In this document: positions 26,806 through 34,030 of the stretch, in pieces
How positions within the stretch are numbered: the stretch's first letter is position 1
How the letters are laid out: every line of letters starts with the position of its first letter
NCBI GenBank assembly: GCA_050633465.1
Contig: JBOEGO010000002.1
Location: 434,001-498,000, forward strand
DNA length: 64,000 nt
Source: UBA3069 sp050633465
GTDB taxonomy: Bacteria > Pseudomonadota > Alphaproteobacteria > Rhodobacterales > Rhodobacteraceae
Direction: 5' to 3'
Notes under the pieces: model-generated
What the model was told of the DNA's origin: nothing
The model's database searches: none
The model's input: only the letters and a program-made list of their open reading frames with translations
Translations under genes and position numbers: made by a program

Positions 26806-26824
26806 CCCCCTTGCGAGGGGGCCA
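26806..26824 (+). terminator. short hairpin after ligase 1
   Basis: GCCCCC / GGGGGC with a 6-base loop, 3 bases past the stop. No T-tract; possibly mRNA-stabilising rather than terminating. Confidence 0.35.
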
Positions 26825-26866
26825 ACCCCGCATTAGCCTGACCCTATATCCAACCCCTGGTGATTC

Positions 26867-27547
26867 ATGAAAATCGGCATCCTGCAAACCGGCCACGCCC
26901 CTGATGCGGTTCAGGCGGACGGGGGCGATTACCCCGCCATGTTCGCCCGCATTCTGGACGGGCAGGGTTTTGAATTTCAAACCTATGATGTGACGGCGAT
27001 GCAATTTCCCGCCGCGCCCGATGATTGCGACGGCTGGATCATCACCGGATCGCGCCATGGTGCCTATGAACCCCACCCATGGATCGCCCCGCTGGAACAG
27101 TTGATCCGCGACATTTACGCCGCGCATCGACCGCTGGTCGGGGTGTGTTTCGGGCATCAGATCATCGCCCAAGCCCTTGGTGGAACTGTGGAAAAATTCA
27201 GCGGCGGCTGGTCAGCGGGCAAGGTCGATTACCAGTTCGACGATGGCCGCACCATGGCAATGAATGCATGGCATCAGGATCAGGTCACCCGCCTGCCCAA
27301 AGGGGCGCGCACGATTGCCCGGTCGGATTTTTGCGAACATGCGGCGTTGATCTATGGCGATGATATCCTGACCATCCAACCCCACCCCGAATTCGATGGC
27401 ACCACCATCGGCCATCTGATCGACATTCGCGGCGACCTGCTGCCACCCGATGTGCTGGACCGCGCCCGCGCGGGGCTGGACCAGCCAACAGATGCCGGTG
27501 ATTTCGCCAACCAGATGGCCCAATTCCTGAAACGAGGCGCAAAATGA
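26867..27547 (+). CDS. class I glutamine amidotransferase-like hydrolase
   Basis: 226 residues. Seen: 'DGWIITGSRHGAYE', nucleophile Cys in 'LVGVCFGHQIIAQALGG' and His-Glu in 'TIQPHPEF', a complete catalytic triad. It is a stand-alone GATase1 domain, as in GuaA-like amidotransferases and unlike the C26 PuuD. Between two glutamine synthetase-like ligases, it may hydrolyse a gamma-glutamyl product or supply ammonia; the choice cannot be made from sequence. Stop overlaps the start of ligase 2 by ATGA. Confidence 0.87.
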   Translation: MKIGILQTGHAPDAVQADGGDYPAMFARILDGQGFEFQTYDVTAMQFPAAPDDCDGWIITGSRHGAYEPHPWIAPLEQLIRDIYAAHRPLVGVCFGHQIIAQALGGTVEKFSGGWSAGKVDYQFDDGRTMAMNAWHQDQVTRLPKGARTIARSDFCEHAALIYGDDILTIQPHPEFDGTTIGHLIDIRGDLLPPDVLDRARAGLDQPTDAGDFANQMAQFLKRGAK

Positions 27548-28905
27548 CAACCGACTGGACAGAGTCCCTCCCCGACGCGGCCAATGCCTATCTTGAGGGG
27601 CGGCGGCTGGACGAGGTTGAATGCATCATTTCCGACCTGCCCGGCATTGCGCGGGGCAAGGCTGTGCCTGCATCGAAATTCGCGCGGCAGGAATATTTCC
27701 ACCTGCCCGACAGCATCTTTTACCAAACGATCACCGGCGACTGGTCCGATTCCGCGGGCGAAGAAGGGTTCATCGAACGCGACATGATCCTGCGCCCGGA
27801 CATGAGCACCGCCACCGCCGCCCCATGGACGGGCGACTGGACATTGCAGGTGATCCACGACGCATATGACCGCAAAAACAAGCCGATCCAATGCGCGCCG
27901 CGCAATGTCTTGAAACGGGTTGTCGACCTCTATCGCAAACAAGGTTGGGAGCCAGTCGTCGCGCCGGAAATGGAATTTTTTCTGGTGGCGCGCAACATTG
28001 ATCCGGCGAAACAGATCGAACCGATGATGGGCCGTTCTGGCCGCCCCGCCGCTGCGCGGCAGGCCTATTCCATGACCGCAGTTGACGAATTCGGCCCCGT
28101 GATCGACGACATCTATGATTTCGCCGAAGCGCAGGGTTTTGAAATCGACGGCATCACCCAGGAAGGCGGCGCAGGCCAGTTGGAAATCAACCTGCGCCAC
28201 GGCGATCCAGTGAAGCTTGCGGACGAGGTGTTTTACTTCAAACGCCTGATCCGAGAGGCCGCGCTGCGCCACAATTGCTTTGCCACTTTTATGGCGAAAC
28301 CCATCGCGGATGAACCGGGTTCGGCGATGCATATCCACCACTCGGTGATTGATATGGAGGACGGAACCAACCTGTTTTCCGGCCCACAAGGTGGCGAAAC
28401 CGATGCGTTTTTCCACTTTATCGGTGGCTTGCAGACCTATCTGCCCTCGGCCATCGCGGTGCTGGCGCCCTATGTGAACAGCTATCGCCGCTATGTGCGC
28501 GACCACGCCGCGCCGATCAATCTGGCATGGGGGCGCGACAACCGCACCACGGGCATTCGCGTGCCCCTGTCCGGCCCGCAGGCGCGGCGCGTCGAAAACC
28601 GGCTGGCGGGGATGGATTGCAACCCATACCTGGGCATCGCGGCCAGCCTTGCCTGTGGCTATCTGGGCCTGATGGAGGAAAAACGCGCCGGACCATCCTT
28701 TAAGGGCGACGCCTATGAAGGCGAAGAGGATATCCCCCGCGTGATGGGCGAAGCACTTGATTTGTTTGAGGAAGCCAAAACCCTGCACGAGGTGCTTGGC
28801 CCTGATTTCGCCCGCGTCTACTCCATCGTGAAACGCACCGAATACGAGGAATTCCTGCAAGTCATCAGCCCGTGGGAACGTGAACACCTGCTGCTGAACG
28901 TGTGA
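27544..28905 (+). CDS. glutamine synthetase family ligase 2
   Basis: 453 residues. Seen: 'VECIISDLPGIARGKAVPAS' (beta-grasp), 'VVAPEMEFFLVARN', 'TQEGGAGQLEINLRHGDPVKLADEV', 'FMAKPIADEPGSAMHIHHSVID' and 'DNRTTGIRVPLSGPQARRVENR'. Known: gamma-glutamylpolyamine/glutamylamine synthetase class. It is clearly diverged from ligase 1, so the operon carries two distinct ligases, perhaps for different ends or chain lengths of the amine. Translationally coupled with the amidotransferase upstream; the oxidoreductase start follows within six bases. Confidence 0.88.
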   Translation: MTTDWTESLPDAANAYLEGRRLDEVECIISDLPGIARGKAVPASKFARQEYFHLPDSIFYQTITGDWSDSAGEEGFIERDMILRPDMSTATAAPWTGDWTLQVIHDAYDRKNKPIQCAPRNVLKRVVDLYRKQGWEPVVAPEMEFFLVARNIDPAKQIEPMMGRSGRPAAARQAYSMTAVDEFGPVIDDIYDFAEAQGFEIDGITQEGGAGQLEINLRHGDPVKLADEVFYFKRLIREAALRHNCFATFMAKPIADEPGSAMHIHHSVIDMEDGTNLFSGPQGGETDAFFHFIGGLQTYLPSAIAVLAPYVNSYRRYVRDHAAPINLAWGRDNRTTGIRVPLSGPQARRVENRLAGMDCNPYLGIAASLACGYLGLMEEKRAGPSFKGDAYEGEEDIPRVMGEALDLFEEAKTLHEVLGPDFARVYSIVKRTEYEEFLQVISPWEREHLLLNV

Positions 28906-28910
28906 CGCCA

Positions 28911-30215
28911 ATGAACCTGCTGCACGCCAACGACACCGCCGGGAAATACCCCAGCAGCTGGTATGCGGCCACCGCCCATGACCTGCCCGCATTCCCGCCG
29001 CTGGCGGGAGATGTGCAGGCCGATGTTTGTGTGGTGGGGGCGGGATATACCGGCCTGTCCGCCGCGCTGCATCTGGCGCAAAAGGGCCGCCGCGTTGTCC
29101 TGCTGGATGCGCAACGCGTGGGGTTCGGCGCATCGGGGCGCAATGGCGGGCAGCTTGGCTCGGGCCAGCGACAGGACCAAGAGGCGCTGATCAAAATGGT
29201 CGGCCCCGCAGATGCCCGCAAGCTGTGGCTGCTGGCAGAAGAGGCAAAACAAGTCACCAAAGGGTTGATTGCAAAACATAATATCCACTGCGACCTGAAA
29301 CCGGGGGTGGCATGGACCGCCAGCAGCCCCCGCGAGGCGCAGCATATGCAGGATTACGCCCACCTGCTGGAACACGAATACGGATATGACCAGATCGAAC
29401 ATCTGGACGCTGACGCCTGTCATGCGCTGTGCCCATCGCCCGTCTACAAAGGTGGCATTCTGGACATGGGCGCGGGGCATTTGCACCCGCTGAACTATGC
29501 CATCGGGCTGGCCCGCGCCGCCCATGATGTAGGGGTGGTGATCCACGAAGGATCCGAGGTGCAAACCATCACCGATGGCAGCCCCAGCGTGGTGCGCACA
29601 TCGGGCGGAACGGTGCGCGCCGATGCGGTGATACTGGCGGCGAACGGATACCTTGGCGGGCTGAACCGCCACGTTGCGGCCCGCGTGATGCCGATCAACA
29701 ATTTCGTCGCCGCAACCGAACCGCTTGGCGCGGACGCGGCCAAGGTGCTGACCCGCGACGTGGCCGTGGCGGATGACAAATTCGTGGTGAACTACTTTCG
29801 TCTGTCAGCGGACGGGCGGTTGCTGTTTGGTGGCGGCGAAAGCTATGGCTATAAATTTCCCGCCGACATCGCCGCCAAGGTGCGCAAACCCATGGCGCAG
29901 GTTTTCCCGCATCTAAAGGACGTGAAAATCGACTATGCGTGGGGCGGCACTCTGGCCATCACCATGAAACGCCTGCCCCATTTCGCGCGCCTGTCGCAAA
30001 ACGTGCTGTCGGCCTCGGGCTATTCCGGCCACGGGGTTGGCACCGCGACCCACGCAGGCATGTTGCTGGCGCAGGCCGTGGCGGGGCGATCGGACGGATT
30101 TGACACCATGTCGGCCCTGCCTACCCCCGCATTCCCCGGTGGCTTCGCAATGCGCAGCCCACTGCTGGCCCTTGCGATGACATGGTTCGCCCTGCGCGAC
30201 CGGCTCGGGGTTTAG
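28911..30215 (+). CDS. FAD-dependent amine oxidoreductase (gamma-glutamylputrescine oxidase-like)
   Basis: 434 residues. Seen: dinucleotide-binding 'VCVVGAGYTGLSAALHLAQKG' near residues 40-60, 'GFGASGRNGGQLGSGQRQ' (typical of PuuB/DadA-type oxidases) and the C-terminal flavin loop 'SGYSGHGVGTATHAGMLLAQAV'. Known: the DAO family oxidises C-N bonds of amino acids or glutamylated amines. Start ATG 28911 matches the family opening (MNLLHANDTAG.YPSSWYA); a GTG at 28902 overlapping the ligase stop is the alternative. Last gene of the amine operon; no aldehyde dehydrogenase is present. Confidence 0.88.
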   Translation: MNLLHANDTAGKYPSSWYAATAHDLPAFPPLAGDVQADVCVVGAGYTGLSAALHLAQKGRRVVLLDAQRVGFGASGRNGGQLGSGQRQDQEALIKMVGPADARKLWLLAEEAKQVTKGLIAKHNIHCDLKPGVAWTASSPREAQHMQDYAHLLEHEYGYDQIEHLDADACHALCPSPVYKGGILDMGAGHLHPLNYAIGLARAAHDVGVVIHEGSEVQTITDGSPSVVRTSGGTVRADAVILAANGYLGGLNRHVAARVMPINNFVAATEPLGADAAKVLTRDVAVADDKFVVNYFRLSADGRLLFGGGESYGYKFPADIAAKVRKPMAQVFPHLKDVKIDYAWGGTLAITMKRLPHFARLSQNVLSASGYSGHGVGTATHAGMLLAQAVAGRSDGFDTMSALPTPAFPGGFAMRSPLLALAMTWFALRDRLGV

Positions 30216-30391
30216 CGAAACACTCCCGCCTGCTCACCGCGCATCACAGATGCGCATTCGCAGTTGGGCGCGGCCCGCGGCTGACGCCTCGGGCACCCCG
30301 CCCTTTCACTGTTCCCCAAATACCTCCCGCCGGAGGCATCCCCCCTATCAAACCCGTAATGCGCGCAGTTTTTCGCCCAACCGTCCCCCAG

Positions 30392-30421
30392 ATTTCGTTT
30401 TGCATACGAACGAAATTCGTT
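30392..30421. promoter_or_regulatory. operator-like cluster of three AACGAA half-sites
   Basis: ATTTCGTT (30392-30399), N9, AACGAAAT (30409-30416) is a perfect inverted repeat; the second arm also forms AACGAA-A-TTCGTT (30409-30421), a 13-base palindrome. Overlapping sites like these, ~45 bases upstream of a start codon, suggest a cooperative repressor. Regulator not identified. Confidence 0.5.
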
Positions 30422-30462
30422 TAGAATTCCCGAAAGATCATTTCAGGAAAGCCGAAAAGACC

Positions 30463-31680
30463 ATGACCCTAGCCCCCAATGTCTATGACGCCGAACCGAT
30501 CCCAGCATCCGCCAAAGCCGAAATAGAACGCCTGCTGCAATCGGGCGACCTGTTCCGTTATACCGCACCTGAAAAATCGCCCGTATCAATGCTGGAACGC
30601 GAATTCGCCGATTTCATGGGGGTGAAATATGCGCTTGCTGTGTCCTCCTGCTCGGCTGCTCTGTTCCTGTCGCTCAAGGCTCTTGGCCTGCCGCGCGGCG
30701 CACGTGTGATCATCCCCGCCTTTACCTTTGCCGCCGTGCCATCGTCGATCGTTCACGCCGATTGCGTGCCGGTCCTCTGCGAAGTGGGCGAAAATTACCG
30801 CATTGATATCAATGATTTCGCCACCAAACTGGACGACACCATTGGCGCGGTGATCATCAGCCACATGCGCGGCCACACATCCGATATGGATGCAATCATG
30901 GAACTGGCCGCCGCCAAAAACATCCCCGTGATCGAAGACGCAGCCCATTCGCTTGGCACCCAATGGGGCGGTGAAAAGGTCGGCACCATCGGCAAAATCG
31001 GCTGTTTCTCGTTTCAAAGCTATAAGCTACTGAATTCAGGCGAAGGCGGCATCATGATCACCGATGACGCCGACGCCTTGGCCCGTGCGGTCATCATGTC
31101 GGGCGCATATGAACACAACTGGAAAAAGCACATCGCCCGCTCGCCCGAGGACGAGGCAGAGCTGGAAGCCGCCTTTGCCCGCTGGCAGAACAAACTGCCG
31201 CTGTATAACCTGCGACTGAACAACCTGTCCGCCGCGATCATCCGCCCCCAAATCGCCGAGGTCGCACGCCGTGTCACCGATGGCCGCCGCAACCATGATT
31301 ACGTTGCTGCCAAACTGAACCTGTCACCATGGATCGACGTGCCGGAGAAACTGGAAAAAGAGCTCCGCGCACCGGATTCCATCCAGTTCAATCTGGTCGG
31401 CATGGCGGAAAACGAAATTCGCGCCTTTCAGGATGCTGCCGCCGCACGGGGCGTCAAGGTGCAGGTGTTTGGCATGTCCACCGACAACGCCCGCGCATTC
31501 TGGAACTGGCAGTTTCTGGATGATCAACCCGACCTGCCCCAAACACGCCAGATGCTGATGAAGGCCTGCGACACCCGCCTGCCCGCCCGCCTGCAACGGC
31601 CCGATCTGGATCTGATCGCCGATGCCTTGGTGCGTGCCGCACAGGATGTCATGGGCAATACCCGCGCCTTTGGCACCTGA
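30463..31680 (+). CDS. DegT/DnrJ/EryC1/StrS aminotransferase family protein
   Basis: 405 residues. Seen: 'ALAVSSCSAALFLSLKALG', 'VIIPAFTFAAVPSSIVHADCVPV', 'VIEDAAHSLGTQWGGEKVG' and the PLP-binding Lys in 'CFSFQSYKLLNSGEGGIMITDD'. Known: PLP-dependent transaminases or dehydratases acting on nucleotide-sugar or amino-ketone substrates. Here it is alone, with no sugar-nucleotide genes nearby, so the substrate is open. ATG 30463 follows TTTCAGGAAAGCC; the longer frame to 30250 crosses the operator and is not used. Flanked by an operator-like repeat and a terminator. Confidence 0.88.
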   Translation: MTLAPNVYDAEPIPASAKAEIERLLQSGDLFRYTAPEKSPVSMLEREFADFMGVKYALAVSSCSAALFLSLKALGLPRGARVIIPAFTFAAVPSSIVHADCVPVLCEVGENYRIDINDFATKLDDTIGAVIISHMRGHTSDMDAIMELAAAKNIPVIEDAAHSLGTQWGGEKVGTIGKIGCFSFQSYKLLNSGEGGIMITDDADALARAVIMSGAYEHNWKKHIARSPEDEAELEAAFARWQNKLPLYNLRLNNLSAAIIRPQIAEVARRVTDGRRNHDYVAAKLNLSPWIDVPEKLEKELRAPDSIQFNLVGMAENEIRAFQDAAAARGVKVQVFGMSTDNARAFWNWQFLDDQPDLPQTRQMLMKACDTRLPARLQRPDLDLIADALVRAAQDVMGNTRAFGT

Positions 31681-31702
31681 TACCCGAACGGACAGAACCG
31701 AA

Positions 31703-31733
31703 AAAAGCCCCGCCTGATCCGGCGGGGTTTTGT
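31703..31733. terminator. intrinsic terminator between DegT and a convergent LysR gene
   Basis: GCCCCGCC / GGCGGGGT core with A-tract before and TTTTGTTTT after, 6-base loop. Serves both converging genes. Confidence 0.88.
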
Positions 31734-31747
31734 TTTCTATCAACGAC

Positions 31748-32713
31748 TTACAGAATACGCAGGGTATCAGCCATAAACGGGTATGCCTGCACCGCAGGGG
31801 TCAGGATTGTCGCCTGCAAAATCGGTTTCAGACGGGCCGCCACTGCGCCGGGCATATCGCCCAACATATCGCGGCGCGCAGTCAGGGAAATCCGCCGTGA
31901 CAGCGGCGCAAATGGCAGGTCCAGCACATCCAGCTGACCAGCAAAGCGGCGCGCGCGCGACAGCGCCAAAGGGGTCAGAATGGTCCAGCCCGCCCCCTGC
32001 CCGACCAAGGCCAGAATCGCGTGATAACTGTCCAATTCGAACCGGTGGTCCAGTGTCAGTTTTTGCTGTGCCAGATGCCCGGCGATCAACCGCCCCATAT
32101 AGTGGCGTGTGGTATATTGCACCAATGGCAGCGCCTTGAGCTGGCGCAAGACATCGCCCCCGGCATCAATCGCCCCCTTTGGCGCGGCAACGATGAAACC
32201 TTCTTCCAATATCGGGTGGACCTCTGCCCAGTCGGGCACGCTGCCCATTTCAGCGGCCAGAATCACATCCAACGCCCGTGCATCCAACTGGTCATGCAGG
32301 AAATGGCTGGCCCCTGTTTCCAACAGGAACTGGCAGCCGGTCATGTCCTCTGCCAGCTCTGTCAGCAATTGCGGGGTTACGTCTGCTTCGAAATCCTCGA
32401 TCATGCCCAAACGGAACCGCGTTAGCGTCGCGCCCTCTGACATCGCCAGTTCGGCACGGGCCAGGGATGCCTCGTTCAACACAGCCGAGGCGCGCCGGCG
32501 GAACAGCTCCCCCGCATGGGTCAGGGCCATGGGCCGCGTATTGCGCGCCAACAGGGCCACGCCAAGCGCACCTTCGAGGTTGGTCAGTTGCTGGCTCACC
32601 GAAGAAGGGCTGGCCCCCAACCGCCGTGCGGCGGCTGAAATCGACCCTTCCTCGGCCGTGGCCACAAAGACCTCGATCCCCCACAGGGTGATCCTGCCGG
32701 GGCTGTCTACCAT
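31748..32713 (-). CDS. LysR-family transcriptional regulator
   Basis: 321 residues. N-terminal HTH ('WGIEVFVATAEEGSISAAARRLGASPSSVSQQLTNLEGALGVALLARN', residues ~11-59) and a C-terminal effector domain (~95-310). Start at 32713 lies 6 bases beyond the phaR stop, so it is almost certainly cotranscribed with phaR. Known: LysR proteins usually regulate a nearby gene in response to a small molecule. The link to PHA metabolism is inferred from position only. No strong ribosome site, consistent with coupling. Confidence 0.88.
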   Translation of the reverse strand: MVDSPGRITLWGIEVFVATAEEGSISAAARRLGASPSSVSQQLTNLEGALGVALLARNTRPMALTHAGELFRRRASAVLNEASLARAELAMSEGATLTRFRLGMIEDFEADVTPQLLTELAEDMTGCQFLLETGASHFLHDQLDARALDVILAAEMGSVPDWAEVHPILEEGFIVAAPKGAIDAGGDVLRQLKALPLVQYTTRHYMGRLIAGHLAQQKLTLDHRFELDSYHAILALVGQGAGWTILTPLALSRARRFAGQLDVLDLPFAPLSRRISLTARRDMLGDMPGAVAARLKPILQATILTPAVQAYPFMADTLRIL

Positions 32714-32719
32714 GCTGTG

Positions 32720-33301
32720 TTACTTATCCATCTTGGAAAGTTTGGCCTGCAATTCGGCCAGTTGTTTCTTGATCGCATCCAGACCGGGGTCTTCTTCTTT
32801 TGCTTCGGCTTTGGCTGCGGGTTTGGCGCCCGGTTGCATTGCGTCCCATCCGGTTCCCGTCGCACCGCCCTGCCCTGTCATCGCTTTCAAAAATGCTTCT
32901 TGCTGCGCTTGCAGTGCTTCGAAACCCGGCAATTGCGCCATGGGATTCGCTTTGGTCATTTTCTCCATCATCTTGGATTGACCATCGCGCAGCGCATCAA
33001 ATGACATTTGCAGAAATTGCGGCATCATCGAATTGGCCTGAGTGGTATAGCTGCGCACCAGATCCATCAGCACCCCGACCGGCAACACAGATTCGCCACG
33101 GCTTTCGTGTTCTGCAACGATTTGAAGCAGATACTGGCGCGTCAGGTCATCGCCCGATTTCAAATCGACGATCTGGATTTCGCGGCCATCACGAATGAAA
33201 CCGGCGATATCTTCCAATGTCACATAGTCGCTGGTTTCGGTGTTATACAACCGGCGGCTTGCGTAGCGTTTGATGAGCAGCGGTTTCTTTTCGTCCGGCA
33301 T
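32720..33301 (-). CDS. phaR: polyhydroxyalkanoate synthesis repressor PhaR
   Basis: 193 residues. Seen: 'LLIKRYASRRLYNTETSDYVTLEDIAGFIRDGREIQIVDLKSGDDLTRQYLLQII'-type PHB-accumulation DNA-binding domain (residues ~8-65) and a C-terminal PHB-binding region with a helical tail rich in Lys, Ala and Glu. Known: represses phasin and its own gene, and is released when PHB granules form. Ribosome site GGGAGG upstream of ATG 33301. Motifs matching its binding sequence occur before phaP and between phaC and phaZ. Confidence 0.95.
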   Translation of the reverse strand: MPDEKKPLLIKRYASRRLYNTETSDYVTLEDIAGFIRDGREIQIVDLKSGDDLTRQYLLQIVAEHESRGESVLPVGVLMDLVRSYTTQANSMMPQFLQMSFDALRDGQSKMMEKMTKANPMAQLPGFEALQAQQEAFLKAMTGQGGATGTGWDAMQPGAKPAAKAEAKEEDPGLDAIKKQLAELQAKLSKMDK

Positions 33302-33323
33302 GTCACATCCCTCCCTGAAATGA

Positions 33324-33333
33324 TGCAGTGCAG
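33324..33333. promoter_or_regulatory. phaR: tandem TGCAG half-sites upstream of phaR
   Basis: Two directly repeated TGCAG units 23-32 bases upstream of the phaR start. They match the half-site of CTGC-N3-GCAG seen at the other PHA promoters, so possibly autoregulatory. Weak on its own. Confidence 0.35.
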
Positions 33334-33351
33334 AAAAAGCCTAAGCCAGTG

Positions 33352-33391
33352 TTTGACAAAAAGAAAGGGCGGGCTCGTGAAAGCCCGCCCT
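33352..33391 (-). terminator. intrinsic terminator of phaP
   Basis: AGGGCGGGCT / AGCCCGCCCT stem with a 6-base loop, followed on the leftward strand by TTTCTTTTTG. Strong and correctly oriented for phaP. Confidence 0.88.
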
Positions 33392-33451
33392 CGCGTGAAA
33401 CGCATCCATCAGGGAGGAGGAGGAGAAGGACGCGTTTATCCCTTGGGGGGA

Positions 33452-33898
33452 TTACTTGGCAGTTGCTTTTTTCGCAGCTGCTGTGGCGTCTTTGGTCGCT
33501 TTCTGCACGGCGGCAGATGCTTCTTCGGACATATCTTTGCCTGCGGCCATCATCAGTTCGACGGTGTCCATCTGGACTTTTTTCGCGATTTCAGCAAAAG
33601 CGGACAGGTTTTCCGAAGCAACTTCGGAATAGGCCGATGCGAAATCGGTCATCGCTTTGGCGTAATCTGCGGGTTCGGTTTTTGCTTTGGACATTTCGGT
33701 CAGCTTCGAAATTGTCTCTTTGGCCCATTTGCTGGACACTTCCGAGGATTTCTCGGCTGCTTCCAGTGCAACACCGGTCAGTTTCTCGCCCAGGGCAGCC
33801 TGAGTTTTGAAAGTGTCTTCCATCGCTTTGGTGTCAACGGGGAACGCGCCCATGACGTCTTTCATCATCGCGGTGAAGTCTTCGGTGGTCTTTGCCAT
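33452..33898 (-). CDS. phaP: phasin
   Basis: 148 residues, mostly amphipathic helix rich in Ala, Lys, Glu and Met, with no cysteine or signal peptide. 'MKDVMGAFPVDTKAMEDTFKTQAALGEKLTGVALEAAEKSSEVSSKWAKETISKL' is typical of phasin_2 family; the Ala/Lys tail (AAAKKATAK) is characteristic. Known: coats PHB granules, setting their size and number. Start at 33898; an in-frame extension to 34009 is promoter DNA. Two CTGC-N3-GCAG sites lie 69-108 bases upstream. Confidence 0.9.
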   Translation of the reverse strand: MAKTTEDFTAMMKDVMGAFPVDTKAMEDTFKTQAALGEKLTGVALEAAEKSSEVSSKWAKETISKLTEMSKAKTEPADYAKAMTDFASAYSEVASENLSAFAEIAKKVQMDTVELMMAAGKDMSEEASAAVQKATKDATAAAKKATAK

Positions 33899-33966
33899 TG
33901 TCTTAAATTCCCTAGTCAGCGGTCCGGGCCCACCCCGGTTTTCTGCGCCTGCAAACAATATGCATG

Positions 33967-34006
33967 CTGCGGCGCAGAAAAGCAAGAGGTTTATGCTGCA
34001 CCGCAG
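33967..34006. promoter_or_regulatory. phaR: two CTGC-N3-GCAG sites upstream of phaP
   Basis: CTGC-GGC-GCAG at 33967-33977 and CTGC-ACC-GCAG at 33996-34006, centres 29 bases apart. Known: PhaR of Paracoccus denitrificans binds tandem CTGC-N3/4-GCAG. The match and position before phaP support PhaR operators. Confidence 0.75.
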
Positions 34007-34030
34007 CACAAATGCACTTAATAAGGGAAA

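Noticed and set aside
27352..29133. Leftward 593-codon open frame
   Set aside because: Antisense to the amidotransferase and ligase 2, with no domain of its own.
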